Shown here: piece by piece, positions 9,256 to 18,196 of the stretch
Layout: every line of letters starts with the position of its first letter
Position numbering within the stretch: the stretch's first letter is position 1
From: Pseudomonas mandelii
GTDB lineage: Bacteria > Pseudomonadota > Gammaproteobacteria > Pseudomonadales > Pseudomonadaceae
Length of the DNA: 64,000 nucleotides
Direction of reading: 5' to 3'
NCBI RefSeq assembly: GCF_006438925.1
Contig: NZ_RCZA01000001.1
Location: forward strand, 496,001 to 560,000
Position numbers and translations under genes: made by a program
Notes under the pieces: model-generated
Databases searched by the model: none
What the model was told of the DNA's origin: nothing
Seen by the model: only the letters and a program-made list of their open reading frames with translations

Positions 9256-10119
9256 TCAACTCAACTCCCCCTGGGCAAGTATCGCGGCATAACCTTCGCG
9301 GTAACTTGGGTACTTCGGTGTCCAGCCCAAGGCTTTGGCCCGCACATTGCGGCAGCGCTTGCTGCCAGTGCGCCGCACGCTCGCATCGTCATCCCATTCG
9401 GTCACGCCCAAATACTCTCGTAGCCAGCCTACCACTTCTGCCAGCGGTGCTGGCGCATCGTCGACGCCGATATAGACGTCATCCAGCGCCACGCCGCGCC
9501 GGTCCGCCTCAAGCAAGCAGGCCATCAGCCCCGCCGCGTCGTCTGCATGAATACGGTTGCCATACAACGGCGGATCGACCGCAACGCGATAGCCGCGGCG
9601 AACTTGGGTCAACAGCCACTCACGGCCGGGACCATAGATACCGGTTAAACGCACGACGCTGGCAGGAATGCCGCTATTGAGGGCAATCTGCTCGGCTTCC
9701 AGCATCACACGCCCTGAATAGCCAGCGGCTACAGCAGGCGAAGTCTCATCGACCCACTCGCCATCCTGCTGGCCATACACACTGCTGCTGGAAACAAACA
9801 GCAGGCGGTCGGGCACCTGACCGTAGTCGCCCAGCCACTCCAGCACGTGCTGCAAACCCTGAACATAAGCGGCGCGGTAACCCGCCTCATCGTGATCAGT
9901 GGCCGCCGCGCAATACACCAGGTAATCCACCGCACCGACTGGCCAGGTCGCTGGACAGTCTTCATTGAACAAGTCACCGGCAACGCCAATCACCCCCTTG
10001 GGCAGGCGCGAGACGTCACGCCTCAGGCCATAAACCTCCCACCCGGAAGCGATCAATTGCGTAGCCAGACGACTGCCAACATCACCGCAGCCGGCGATCA
10101 AAACAGAAGGCGCGGACAT
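9256..10119 (-). CDS. NAD(P)-dependent epimerase/dehydratase-like protein (YeeZ type)
   Basis: A 287-aa extended short-chain dehydrogenase-like protein with a Rossmann fold. The nucleotide-binding GCGDVGSRLA is at residues 10-19 and LLFVSSSSVYG is near residue 106. The usual YxxxK catalytic pair is not conserved: the tyrosine in GYSGRVMLEAE is followed by valine in the lysine position. That fits YeeZ-like members, which are not clearly enzymatic. VRLTGIYGPGREWL and NRIHADDAAGLM are later family motifs. Substrate unknown. It is divergent from exbB. Confidence 0.85.
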   Translation of the reverse strand: MSAPSVLIAGCGDVGSRLATQLIASGWEVYGLRRDVSRLPKGVIGVAGDLFNEDCPATWPVGAVDYLVYCAAATDHDEAGYRAAYVQGLQHVLEWLGDYGQVPDRLLFVSSSSVYGQQDGEWVDETSPAVAAGYSGRVMLEAEQIALNSGIPASVVRLTGIYGPGREWLLTQVRRGYRVAVDPPLYGNRIHADDAAGLMACLLEADRRGVALDDVYIGVDDAPAPLAEVVGWLREYLGVTEWDDDASVRRTGSKRCRNVRAKALGWTPKYPSYREGYAAILAQGELS

Positions 10120-10210
10120 CAGAAAACTCCCTCAAGAAAGGTACAGACTAGCGCCCGAAATGGATGAGCGGCTAGTAATGGAGGAAAAAAAGAGACGCTA
10201 TTACTTTTGT

Positions 10211-10232
10211 TAACAAGAATTAATTGCAATAA
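10211..10232 (+). promoter_or_regulatory. Candidate Fur box upstream of exbB
   Basis: The AT-rich stretch TAACAAGAATTAATTGCAAT resembles Pseudomonas Fur sites, with degenerate GATAAT-like hexamers best seen on the minus strand. It lies about 80 bp upstream of exbB, which is iron-regulated in many bacteria. It is only a visual match. Confidence 0.45.
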
Positions 10233-10308
10233 TGCCAGCCACTTTTGTTCTCGGCCTTACGAGGCCTGGAAGAGCATTTACCGTTTTTCTTTCTCAGGTC
10301 CGGCCAGC

Positions 10309-11277
10309 ATGACACCCAATCAATTCCCCGCTTCGCCTACCAAACGACCTCGCGCCTGGAGCGCAGTGGCCGCCCTCCTGCTCAGCCTGATGCTGGCGCC
10401 GACCGCCGCTTTCGCTGACGCACAGACGCCAGCCACTCCAGCAGCCACTGCAGCTCCAGCTCCAGCTCCAGCCGATCATGTTACTCCGCCTGCGACCGAC
10501 CCGGCCCAAGCCGTAGACACCACCGCCGAAGACGTTCCGGAAGTCCTCGAAGCCGACAATAGTCTGGGCATGGCCCACGACCTGTCGCCGTGGGGCATGT
10601 ACCAGAACGCCGACATCATCGTGAAAATCGTGATGATCGGTCTGGCCATCGCCTCGATCATCACCTGGACCATCTGGATCGCCAAGGGTTTCGAGCTGAT
10701 GGGCGCCAAGCGTCGTCTACGCACCGAAATCGTCCACCTGAAAAAAGCCACCACGCTTAAAGAAGCCAGTGCGACAGCCACCAAGCATGGCACCCTCGCC
10801 AACTTGCTGGTGCATGACGCCCTGGAAGAGATGCGTTTGTCGGTCAACAGCCGCGAGAAAGAAGGCATCAAGGAACGCGTCGCCTTCCGCCTTGAGCGTC
10901 TGGTTGCAGCCTGCGGTCGGAACATGAGCAGCGGCACCGGCGTGCTCGCCACCATCGGTTCCACCGCGCCGTTCGTCGGCCTGTTCGGTACCGTGTGGGG
11001 CATCATGAACAGCTTCATCGGCATCGCCAAAACCCAGACCACCAACCTCGCCGTCGTGGCTCCCGGCATCGCCGAAGCCCTGCTGGCAACCGCGCTGGGT
11101 CTGGTTGCAGCGATCCCGGCCGTAGTGATCTACAACGTTTTTGCCCGCTCCATTGCCGGTTACAAGGCACAAGTATCCGATGCCTCGGCTGAAGTCCTGC
11201 TGCTGGTGAGCCGCGACCTCGATCACCTGCCGACCACCGAGCGCTCCGCGCAACCCCACATGGTCAAAGTAGGGTAA
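10309..11277 (+). CDS. exbB: TonB-system proton channel ExbB
   Basis: Inner-membrane proton channel that energises TonB-dependent outer-membrane transport. The start taken is the ATG at 10309 (MTPNQFPAS), which gives 322 aa with a cleavable-looking signal (ALLLSLMLAPTAAFA) and an Ala/Pro-rich periplasmic stretch, as in Pseudomonas ExbB proteins that are longer than the E. coli one. Three membrane segments follow. The conserved GVLATIGSTAPFVGLFGTVW and ALLATALGLVAAIPAV are the ExbB/TolQ pore motifs. exbD starts 6 bp after the stop. Confidence 0.95.
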   Translation: MTPNQFPASPTKRPRAWSAVAALLLSLMLAPTAAFADAQTPATPAATAAPAPAPADHVTPPATDPAQAVDTTAEDVPEVLEADNSLGMAHDLSPWGMYQNADIIVKIVMIGLAIASIITWTIWIAKGFELMGAKRRLRTEIVHLKKATTLKEASATATKHGTLANLLVHDALEEMRLSVNSREKEGIKERVAFRLERLVAACGRNMSSGTGVLATIGSTAPFVGLFGTVWGIMNSFIGIAKTQTTNLAVVAPGIAEALLATALGLVAAIPAVVIYNVFARSIAGYKAQVSDASAEVLLLVSRDLDHLPTTERSAQPHMVKVG

Positions 11278-11283
11278 TCAGCC

Positions 11284-11712
11284 ATGGGCTTGCATTTGAG
11301 AGAAGGCGCAGACGACGATCTGGCCGAGAACCACGAAATCAACGTCACGCCGTTCATCGACGTGATGCTGGTGCTGTTGATCATCTTCATGGTGGCGGCC
11401 CCGCTCGCCACTGTGGACATCAAGGTCGACCTGCCTGCCTCCAGCGCCAAACCGGCGCCACGGCCAGAGAAACCAGTGTTCCTCAGCGTCAAGGCTGACC
11501 AGCGCCTGTTCCTCGGCGAAGACGAAGTGAAGGCCGAAGCACTCGGTGCCACCCTCGACGCCAGGACCAAAGGCAAGAAAGACACGACGATCTTCTTCCA
11601 GGCCGACAAAGGTGTGGATTACGGCGACCTGATGAGCGTGATGGACAACCTGCGCTCTGCCGGTTACCTGAAGGTGGGTCTGGTCGGACTCGAGACGGCA
11701 GTCAAGAAATGA
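11284..11712 (+). CDS. exbD: TonB-system protein ExbD
   Basis: A 142-aa partner of ExbB with one transmembrane helix. The motif NVTPFIDVMLVLLIIFMVAA (about residues 20-39) holds the essential membrane aspartate. The periplasmic domain follows with VDLPASSAKPA. Its 3' end overlaps tonB by 4 bp. Confidence 0.96.
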   Translation: MGLHLREGADDDLAENHEINVTPFIDVMLVLLIIFMVAAPLATVDIKVDLPASSAKPAPRPEKPVFLSVKADQRLFLGEDEVKAEALGATLDARTKGKKDTTIFFQADKGVDYGDLMSVMDNLRSAGYLKVGLVGLETAVKK

Positions 11713-12458
11713 TCACGACGCGCCAAAAGCTGACGCGTTACAGCGCGAGCCTGGCCGTGGTGCTGGGCGTCCATGCGCTGGCCATTGCGCTGGCGCTGAA
11801 CTGGACGTCGCGCCCACCGATCGAGCTACCGCCGCAGGCGATGATGGTCGAGTTGGCGCCAGTTCCGGCACCGCCACCACCGGCACCGCCGAAGGTCATC
11901 ACGCCGCCACAGCCACCCGCCCCGGTGGAAGAACTGCCGATACCGAAACTGGCTGAAGTACCGAAGGCCGAGATTACGGTGCCGAAACCGGTCAAACCCA
12001 AGCCAAAGCCTCAACCGCCCAAGCCTGTGGAGAAAAAGCCGGAACCGCCTAAAGAGAAGCCGTCCGAGGAAAAACCGAGCGACGCGCAACCGACTCAGGC
12101 GCCAACGGAGAAATCCGCTCAGCCGGCACCGGGCCCTTCACCGGCGCAGCAAGCGGCCAAGGCCAGCTGGCAGAGCGAATTGCTCGCGCATCTGGCCAAG
12201 CATAAGAAGTATCCACCCGCTGCAAGATTGCGGAACAAGGAAGGTGTGAACCGTCTACGTTTCGTGGTGGATGCGCAAGGTAATGTGTTGTCGTTCGAAC
12301 TGGAGAGCCCTTCCGGCAACGCCGATCTGGACCGCGCCACCCTGCAAATGATCCGGGAGGCTCAACCACTGCCCAAGCCGCCGGCCGACATGTTGACCAA
12401 CGGCGCCATCGAAATCGTTGCACCGTTTGTTTACTCGCTGGAAAAACGCCGGCGCTAA
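11709..12458 (+). CDS. tonB: TonB energy transducer
   Basis: A 249-aa TonB that transmits the ExbBD-derived force to outer-membrane receptors for siderophores and other ligands. It has an N-terminal membrane anchor (VVLGVHALAIALALNW), a long Pro/Lys/Glu-rich spacer at about residues 45-145, and a C-terminal TonB domain beginning near SWQSELLAHLAKHKKYPPAA, with GVNRLRFVVDAQGNVLS and ATLQMIREAQPLPKPP. Its start overlaps the exbD stop, so exbB-exbD-tonB is one operon. A hairpin terminator follows after a REP pair. Confidence 0.95.
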   Translation: MITTRQKLTRYSASLAVVLGVHALAIALALNWTSRPPIELPPQAMMVELAPVPAPPPPAPPKVITPPQPPAPVEELPIPKLAEVPKAEITVPKPVKPKPKPQPPKPVEKKPEPPKEKPSEEKPSDAQPTQAPTEKSAQPAPGPSPAQQAAKASWQSELLAHLAKHKKYPPAARLRNKEGVNRLRFVVDAQGNVLSFELESPSGNADLDRATLQMIREAQPLPKPPADMLTNGAIEIVAPFVYSLEKRRR

Positions 12459-12474
12459 ACCACCGCCGAACCAT

Positions 12475-12564
12475 TGTGGGAGCGAGCCTGCTCGCGAAGA
12501 GGCCATCACATCCAACATCCATGTTGACTGATACACCGCATTCGCGAGCAGGCTCGCTCCCACA
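12475..12564. repeat. REPIN: two inverted REP sequences
   Basis: A 24-nt P. fluorescens-type REP (12475-12498) is repeated as its exact reverse complement at 12541-12564, with a 42-bp spacer. The pair can fold into a long hairpin. REPINs in this species group are mobilised by RAYT transposases encoded elsewhere (established knowledge). Confidence 0.85.
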
Positions 12565-12592
12565 GAGATCTCCGGCAGCAGGAATATCCGTG

Positions 12593-12616
12593 AAAGGCAC
12601 CCGAAAGGTGCCTTTT
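12593..12616 (+). terminator. Terminator of the exbB-exbD-tonB operon
   Basis: Nine-bp stem (12593-12601 with 12607-12615), CGAAA loop, ending in TTTT. Confidence 0.8.
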
Positions 12617-12733
12617 GCATATCCGCCAGGGCAAACCTGCTTTGCCCTGTGTCACTCAACACACTCAGTCTGATAACGTGCGTCTATCGATTGCAGCCGG
12701 TATGCTTGGCTCGCAACTTCATGGACGCTTGCT

Positions 12734-13663
12734 ATGACTCTTACAGAATTACGCTACATCGTTACCCTCGCCCAAGAGCAGCACTTCGGCCACGCGGCCG
12801 AGCGTTGCCACGTCAGTCAGCCGACCCTGTCGGTGGGCGTGAAAAAGCTTGAAGACGAACTCGGTGTGCTGATTTTCGAGCGCAGCAAGAGTGCCGTGCG
12901 CCTGACCCCGGTCGGCGAAGGCATTGTCGCCCAGGCGCAGAAAGTGCTGGAACAGGCCCAAGGCATCCGCGAACTGGCCCAGGCCGGCAAGAACCAGCTG
13001 ACCGCGCCGCTGAAAGTCGGCGCCATCTACACCGTCGGCCCGTACCTGTTTCCGCACCTGATTCCACAACTGCACCGGGTCGCCCCGCAGATGCCGTTGT
13101 ACATCGAAGAAAACTTCACCCACGTGCTGCGCGACAAACTGCGCAACGGCGAGCTCGACGCGATCATCATCGCCTTGCCGTTCAACGAAGCTGACGTGCT
13201 GACCCTCCAGCTCTACGACGAACCGTTCTACGTCCTGATGCCGGCCCAGCACCCGTGGACCCAAAAAGAATCCATCGACGCCGCCCTGCTCAACGACAAG
13301 AGCCTGCTGCTGCTCGGCGAAGGCCACTGCTTCCGCGATCAAGTGCTGGAAGCCTGCCCGACCCTGGCCAAAGGCAACGACGGCGCCAAACACACCACCG
13401 TGGAATCCAGTTCCCTGGAAACCATCCGCCACATGGTTGCGTCTGGCCTGGGCATTTCGATCCTGCCGCTGTCCGCGGTGGACAGCCATCACTACGCCCC
13501 CGGTGTCCTCGAAGTGCGTCCACTGACGCCGCCGGTACCGTTCCGCACCGTAGCCATCGCCTGGCGCGCGAGCTTCCCGCGGCCGAAGGCGATTGAAATC
13601 CTCGCTGACTCCATTCGCCTGTGCTCGGTGGCCAAGCCGCAAGCACCGGTGGTTGCGGCCTAA
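12734..13663 (+). CDS. oxyR: Hydrogen peroxide-sensing regulator OxyR
   Basis: LysR-family activator of peroxide defence genes (catalases, alkyl hydroperoxide reductase). The 309-aa protein starts MTLTELRYIVTLAQEQHFG and has the N-terminal winged helix with AAERCHVSQPTLSVGVKKLE (residues 21-40). The redox pair is visible in GEGHCFRDQVLEAC as Cys199 and Cys208, the same spacing and number as E. coli OxyR. The oxyR-recG order is conserved in Pseudomonas. recG begins 9 bp after the stop, so the two are co-transcribed. Confidence 0.97.
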   Translation: MTLTELRYIVTLAQEQHFGHAAERCHVSQPTLSVGVKKLEDELGVLIFERSKSAVRLTPVGEGIVAQAQKVLEQAQGIRELAQAGKNQLTAPLKVGAIYTVGPYLFPHLIPQLHRVAPQMPLYIEENFTHVLRDKLRNGELDAIIIALPFNEADVLTLQLYDEPFYVLMPAQHPWTQKESIDAALLNDKSLLLLGEGHCFRDQVLEACPTLAKGNDGAKHTTVESSSLETIRHMVASGLGISILPLSAVDSHHYAPGVLEVRPLTPPVPFRTVAIAWRASFPRPKAIEILADSIRLCSVAKPQAPVVAA

Positions 13664-13672
13664 GTCGCTGCC

Positions 13673-15748
13673 ATGACCGAGTTGTCGCAAGTGTCGGTGA
13701 CGGCACTCAAGGGTGTCGGCGAAGCCATGGCCGAGAAGTTGGCCAAGGTCGGCCTGGAGAATCTCCAGGACGTGCTTTTTCACCTGCCGCTGCGCTATCA
13801 GGACCGCACTCGCGTAGTCCCGATCGGCCATTTGCGACCCGGGCAAGACGCCGTGATCGAAGGCACCGTCAGCGGCGCCGACGTGGTCATGGGCCGGCGC
13901 CGCAGCCTCGTTGTTCGTCTTCAAGACGGCACCGGCGGGCTCAGCCTGCGTTTCTACCATTTCAGCAACGCCCAGAAAGAAGGCCTCAAACGCGGCACGC
14001 GCATTCGCTGCTACGGCGAAGCACGGCCCGGTGCATCGGGGCTGGAAATCTATCACCCGGAATACCGCGCCATCACCGGTGACGAGCCGCCGCCGGTGGA
14101 TGAAACCCTGACCCCGGTTTACCCGCTCACCGAAGGCCTGACCCAACAGCGCTTGCGCCAATTGTGCATGCAGACCCTGACGATGCTCGGTCCCACCAGT
14201 CTGCCCGACTGGCTGCCGACCGAACTGGCGCGGGACTATCAACTGGCGCCGCTGGCCGATGCAATCCGCTACCTGCACCACCCGCCGGCCGATGCCGATG
14301 TCGATGAACTCGCCCTCGGTCATCACTGGGCGCAGCACCGTCTGGCCTTCGAAGAACTGCTGACCCATCAACTGTCCCAGCAGCGCCTGCGCGAGAGCAT
14401 GCGCTCCCTGCGCGCGCCGGCGATGCCGAAAGCCACTCGGCTGCCGGCCCACTATCTGGCCAACCTTGGCTTCACTCCGACCGGCGCTCAGCAACGTGTC
14501 GGCAACGAAATCGCCTACGACCTCAGTCAGCACGAACCGATGCTGCGGCTGATTCAGGGCGACGTCGGCGCGGGTAAAACCGTGGTCGCTGCACTCGCCG
14601 CACTCCAGGCCTTGGAGGCCGGTTATCAAGTGGCGCTGATGGCGCCCACCGAAATCCTCGCCGAGCAGCACTTCATCACCTTCAAACGCTGGCTCGAACC
14701 GCTGGGCATCGAAGTCGCATGGCTGGCCGGCAAGCTCAAAGGCAAGAACCGCGTGGCCGCACTGGAGCAGATTGCCAACGGCACACCGATGGTGGTCGGC
14801 ACCCACGCACTGTTTCAGGACGAAGTGCAGTTCAAAAACCTCGCACTGGCGATCATCGACGAACAGCACCGCTTCGGCGTGCAGCAACGGCTGGCGTTGC
14901 GGCAGAAAGGTGTCGGCGGGCGGATGTGTCCGCACCAGTTGATCATGACCGCCACACCGATTCCCCGGACGCTGGCCATGAGCGCCTACGCCGACCTCGA
15001 CACCTCGATCCTCGACGAACTGCCGCCCGGCCGGACCCCGGTGAACACCGTGCTGATCACCGATACCCGGCGCGTCGAAGTCATCGAGCGGGTGCGCGGC
15101 GCCTGTGCCGAAGGGCGTCAGGCCTATTGGGTGTGCACGCTGATTGAAGAGTCGGAAGAGCTGACCTGTCAGGCCGCCGAAACCACCTACGAAGACCTCA
15201 CCGCCGCCCTCGGCGAGTTGAAGGTCGGGCTGATCCACGGTCGCATGAAGCCCGTCGAAAAAGCCGCGGTCATGGCCGAATTCAAGGCCGGCAACCTGCA
15301 ACTGCTGGTCGCCACCACGGTGATCGAAGTCGGCGTCGACGTGCCCAACGCCAGCCTGATGATCATCGAAAACCCGGAACGCCTCGGGCTTGCGCAATTG
15401 CACCAGTTGCGCGGTCGTGTCGGTCGAGGCAGCGCGGCCAGTCATTGCGTGCTGCTTTACCATCCGCCGCTTTCACAGATCGGTCGTCAGCGTTTGGGCA
15501 TCATGCGCGAAACCAACGACGGGTTTGTCATCGCCGAAAAAGACCTTGAGCTGCGCGGCCCCGGCGAAATGCTCGGTACGCGTCAGACCGGCCTGCTGCA
15601 ATTCAAGGTCGCTGACCTGATGCGCGACGCCGATCTGCTACCCGCCGTGCGCGACGCCGCCCAGGCGCTGCTGGAACGCTGGCCGGATCACGTCAGCCCG
15701 CTGCTCGACCGCTGGCTACGTCATGGGCAGCAATACGGCCAAGTGTGA
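13673..15748 (+). CDS. recG: ATP-dependent DNA helicase RecG
   Basis: Reverses stalled replication forks and branch-migrates Holliday junctions. The 691-aa length is normal. It has an N-terminal wedge/OB domain (ALKGVGEAMAEKLAKVG near the start), Walker A in LIQGDVGAGKTVVAALAAL near residue 300, the DEQH box in AIIDEQHRFGVQQR, motif III TATPIPRTLAM, and the RecG-specific C-terminal motifs HQLRGRVGRG and LRGPGEMLGTRQTG. Coupled to oxyR upstream. Confidence 0.97.
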   Translation: MTELSQVSVTALKGVGEAMAEKLAKVGLENLQDVLFHLPLRYQDRTRVVPIGHLRPGQDAVIEGTVSGADVVMGRRRSLVVRLQDGTGGLSLRFYHFSNAQKEGLKRGTRIRCYGEARPGASGLEIYHPEYRAITGDEPPPVDETLTPVYPLTEGLTQQRLRQLCMQTLTMLGPTSLPDWLPTELARDYQLAPLADAIRYLHHPPADADVDELALGHHWAQHRLAFEELLTHQLSQQRLRESMRSLRAPAMPKATRLPAHYLANLGFTPTGAQQRVGNEIAYDLSQHEPMLRLIQGDVGAGKTVVAALAALQALEAGYQVALMAPTEILAEQHFITFKRWLEPLGIEVAWLAGKLKGKNRVAALEQIANGTPMVVGTHALFQDEVQFKNLALAIIDEQHRFGVQQRLALRQKGVGGRMCPHQLIMTATPIPRTLAMSAYADLDTSILDELPPGRTPVNTVLITDTRRVEVIERVRGACAEGRQAYWVCTLIEESEELTCQAAETTYEDLTAALGELKVGLIHGRMKPVEKAAVMAEFKAGNLQLLVATTVIEVGVDVPNASLMIIENPERLGLAQLHQLRGRVGRGSAASHCVLLYHPPLSQIGRQRLGIMRETNDGFVIAEKDLELRGPGEMLGTRQTGLLQFKVADLMRDADLLPAVRDAAQALLERWPDHVSPLLDRWLRHGQQYGQV

Positions 15749-15826
15749 GCACCGTCGCAGTTTCTGAACCACCGTTCTGAGCAAGCTGGTTATACTCCTG
15801 CCATTGTTTTAAAACGGATACAGACC

Positions 15827-17227
15827 ATGACCGAAGTTGCCCTCGCACCCGCCTCCCCGCACGCTCCGTCGGTTATTCGGCTGATGCTGGGCAAACTGGG
15901 TATCGCCTACGAAGAAGTCCTCGACCATCACGGCCTGAACGCCGCACGCAAAGTGCAGGCAGTTCTGCTTGATGACGCCGTGGGCACGCTCATGGTGCTG
16001 TTCCCGCAGAGCCAATTGCTGGACCTCAATAGCCTCGCCGAATTGACGGGTCGCCGCCTTACCGCCGTGTCGACCGAACGGCTGGTAAAAATGCTCGGCA
16101 AACACAACCTGAGTCTGCTGCCCGGCATGCCGGCGCTCACCAGTTCACCGTGCCTGTATGAAGAAAGCCTGCTGCGCGAGCCGAAGGTGCTGATCAACTC
16201 GGGCGAGCCGGGCGTGTTGCTGGAGATCACCAGCGAAGACTTCAAGACCATGCTGACCAAGGCCAGCGCCGCCAACTTCGGCGAAGCGCTGACCAGCATT
16301 CGCCCGAACCTCGACCGCCCCCACGATGACCGCGAGGAAATCACCCAGGCCGTTCAAGCGTTCACCGCGCGGCGCATCCAGCAGCGTCTGGAAGAAACCA
16401 TCGAGATTCCGCCGCTGGCCGAGACCGCACAGAAAATCATCAAACTGCGCGTCGACCCCAACGCCACCATCGACGACATCACCGGCGTCGTCGAAACCGA
16501 CCCGGCCCTGGCCGCACAAGTCGTGAGCTGGGCGGCGTCGCCGTACTACGCCTCACCGGGCAAAATTCGTTCAGTAGAAGACGCGATCGTGCGGGTGCTG
16601 GGCTTCGACCTGGTGATCAACCTGGCGCTGGGCCTGGCCTTGGGCAAAACCCTGAGCCTGCCCAAAGACCACCCGCAACACACCACGCCGTACTGGCAGC
16701 AATCGATCTACACCGCCGCCGTCATCGAAGGCCTGACCCGCGCCATGCCCCGCGCACAGCGCCCGGAAGCCGGCCTGACCTACCTCGCCGGCCTGCTGCA
16801 CAACTTCGGCTACTTGCTGCTGGCCCACGTCTTCCCGCCACACTTCTCGCTGATCTGCCGCCACCTGGAGGTCAACCCGCACCTGTGCCACAGCTACGTC
16901 GAGCAACACTTGCTGGGCATCAGCCGTGAACAGATCGGCTCGTGGCTGATGCGCTACTGGGACATGCCCGAAGAACTGGCCACCGCGCTGCGCTTCCAGC
17001 ACGACCCGGGCTACGACGGCGATTACGCCGAGTACCCAAACCTCGTGTGCCTGGCTGTGCGCTTGCTGCGCAGTCGTGGGATTGGCTCCGGCCCCGACGA
17101 AGACATCCCCGACGCGCTGCTAGAGCGCGTAGGCCTGACCCGCGACAAAGCCAACGACGTCGTCAGCAAAGTGCTTGAAGCTGAAGTGCTGCTGCGTGAA
17201 CTGGCTTCGCAATTCACCCAGGTATAA
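15827..17227 (+). CDS. YbaK-like/HDOD fusion protein
   Basis: A 466-aa protein of two parts. Residues about 10-150 resemble the YbaK/ProRS-associated aminoacyl-tRNA deacylase fold (VIRLMLGKLGIAYEEVLDH, then NLSLLPGMPALTSSPCLYEE). Residues about 190-400 are an HDOD domain, the output-type relative of HD phosphohydrolases (IPPLAETAQKIIKLRVDPNA, TDPALAAQVVSWAASPYYASPGKIRSV, then AGLLHNFGYLLLAHVFP). HDOD domains bind or scaffold in signalling and seldom hydrolyse. Whether the deacylase part edits tRNA is unproved. From memory the PAO1 homologue sits after recG too. A TATACT -10-like box lies at 15791-15796. Confidence 0.85.
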   Translation: MTEVALAPASPHAPSVIRLMLGKLGIAYEEVLDHHGLNAARKVQAVLLDDAVGTLMVLFPQSQLLDLNSLAELTGRRLTAVSTERLVKMLGKHNLSLLPGMPALTSSPCLYEESLLREPKVLINSGEPGVLLEITSEDFKTMLTKASAANFGEALTSIRPNLDRPHDDREEITQAVQAFTARRIQQRLEETIEIPPLAETAQKIIKLRVDPNATIDDITGVVETDPALAAQVVSWAASPYYASPGKIRSVEDAIVRVLGFDLVINLALGLALGKTLSLPKDHPQHTTPYWQQSIYTAAVIEGLTRAMPRAQRPEAGLTYLAGLLHNFGYLLLAHVFPPHFSLICRHLEVNPHLCHSYVEQHLLGISREQIGSWLMRYWDMPEELATALRFQHDPGYDGDYAEYPNLVCLAVRLLRSRGIGSGPDEDIPDALLERVGLTRDKANDVVSKVLEAEVLLRELASQFTQV

Positions 17228-17230
17228 AAA

Positions 17231-17278
17231 ACCCGCTCCTACACTCGGTCGAATGTGGGAGCGGGCTTGCTCGCGAAG
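17231..17278. repeat. REP sequence forming a hairpin between convergent genes
   Basis: A REP variant at 17254-17277 pairs its 5' half with 17232-17239 (8-bp perfect core), right behind the HDOD gene and preceded by six A. It can serve as a terminator for both convergent genes. Confidence 0.7.
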
Positions 17279-17305
17279 AATCCAACTCGGTCTAACTGGC
17301 GGACC

Positions 17306-17695
17306 TTAAACCTTGGCTTTTGCCTTCGCCTTCCTCGGCTTCAAATACTTGGTCAACCCCTGAAACCAGATCACCAGCGCCGGGTTGCCCTTGATCTGAA
17401 TCGACTTGTCCTGAATCCCCGTCATAAACGCCAGCTGCTTGTTCTTCGCCTGCATCGTGGCAAAGCCATACGCCGCGTCTTTAAAGGCAATCGCAAACGC
17501 AGGCTCGGCATACACGCCGGACTTGCTGGTGATGCGCTGATCCCTCACAAAGAAATGCCGCGCCACTTTCCCGTCCAGGGTCTGTAGCTGAAACACCAAT
17601 TCCTTGTCACCCAACTGCTGCTGAAACGCAGGATTAGTCCGACTGGCCTTCCCCATCAACAAACCCAGCATCCACAGAAGAAAACGAAATTTCAT
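17306..17695 (-). CDS. Small conserved protein, possibly SCP2-like
   Basis: A 129-aa protein. The ATG at 17695 (MKFRFLLWMLGLLMGKA) is chosen because GAGG lies 8 bp upstream; a GTG two codons earlier is also open. The N-terminus is hydrophobic, perhaps a membrane anchor. The segment AFAIAFKDAAYGFATMQAKN followed by MTGIQDKSIQIKGNPAL resembles the C-terminal half of SCP2 sterol-carrier-like domains (inference). The C-terminus is very basic (KPRKAKAKAKV). From memory its homologue lies next to hupB in P. aeruginosa. Here the accessory island begins right behind it. Confidence 0.75.
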   Translation of the reverse strand: MKFRFLLWMLGLLMGKASRTNPAFQQQLGDKELVFQLQTLDGKVARHFFVRDQRITSKSGVYAEPAFAIAFKDAAYGFATMQAKNKQLAFMTGIQDKSIQIKGNPALVIWFQGLTKYLKPRKAKAKAKV

Positions 17696-18031
17696 GCGCA
17701 CAGCCTCAAAAGGAAAATGAACGGCCGGCGCAGTGTAGCGGCTTCAAGCGAGAACGCCACTGTCTGGTTGCGTTAGAAGAAGATGCCGGTCTTATTGACG
17801 CTGATGACTACCAAGTCATTGACGAAACCAGCTGTTTAAAAGCGAAGATATTTTGATCTTTCTACGCTCGAGTCCATCGGATATTTCCTTCAACACGCGG
17901 TGCTGTTCGTGAACTAGGCAGCCCTGGGCTTCATCGATAGTCTTTGTTCGTTACCGCAAAAACGGTGACACGGACGTGCAAGTCCGGTACATATCGCCGC
18001 ACAATCGCCAATCCGAACACCGAGCGTTTTC

Positions 18032-18135
18032 ATGCTCGCTGTAAATGATTTATGGCGGCTGTGCGTGGGAGGTCCCTTTGGGGTCTGCCGGGGTCCGATA
18101 TGCCCGGTCTTGCACACCTGCGCACGGCTGCCACC
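18032..18135 (+). ncRNA. Structured leader upstream of DUF6124 gene, copy 1
   Basis: A 16-bp stem (18054-18069 with 18117-18132, several G-U pairs and no mismatch) encloses an inner hairpin (18071-18076 with 18080-18085) and a GCCGG...CCCGGTC core. A small hairpin lies just upstream (GAGC...GCTC around 18032-18048). The same layout with different sequence precedes the second DUF6124 gene at 59355-59459, so base changes appear compensated. It sits 65 bp before the start codon and may be a cis-regulatory RNA or a small RNA. Apart from it, the gene-free stretch 17696-18196 holds AT-rich sequence with no supported gene. Confidence 0.6.
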
Positions 18136-18196
18136 CTTATTCGAATGCAAGCGAAGAGGACACAGCCACATCCAAAACACATATCGGGACATACCA

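Noticed and set aside
12475..12564. Possible CRISPR-like array from repeated 24-mers
   Set aside because: There are only two copies in inverted orientation with one spacer, which is a REPIN and not a CRISPR array.
17728..17850. A coding-like run containing VALEEDAGLIDADDYQVIDE near the start of the island
   Set aside because: It has no in-frame start codon and is too short to assign. It could be a gene remnant but the evidence is weak.
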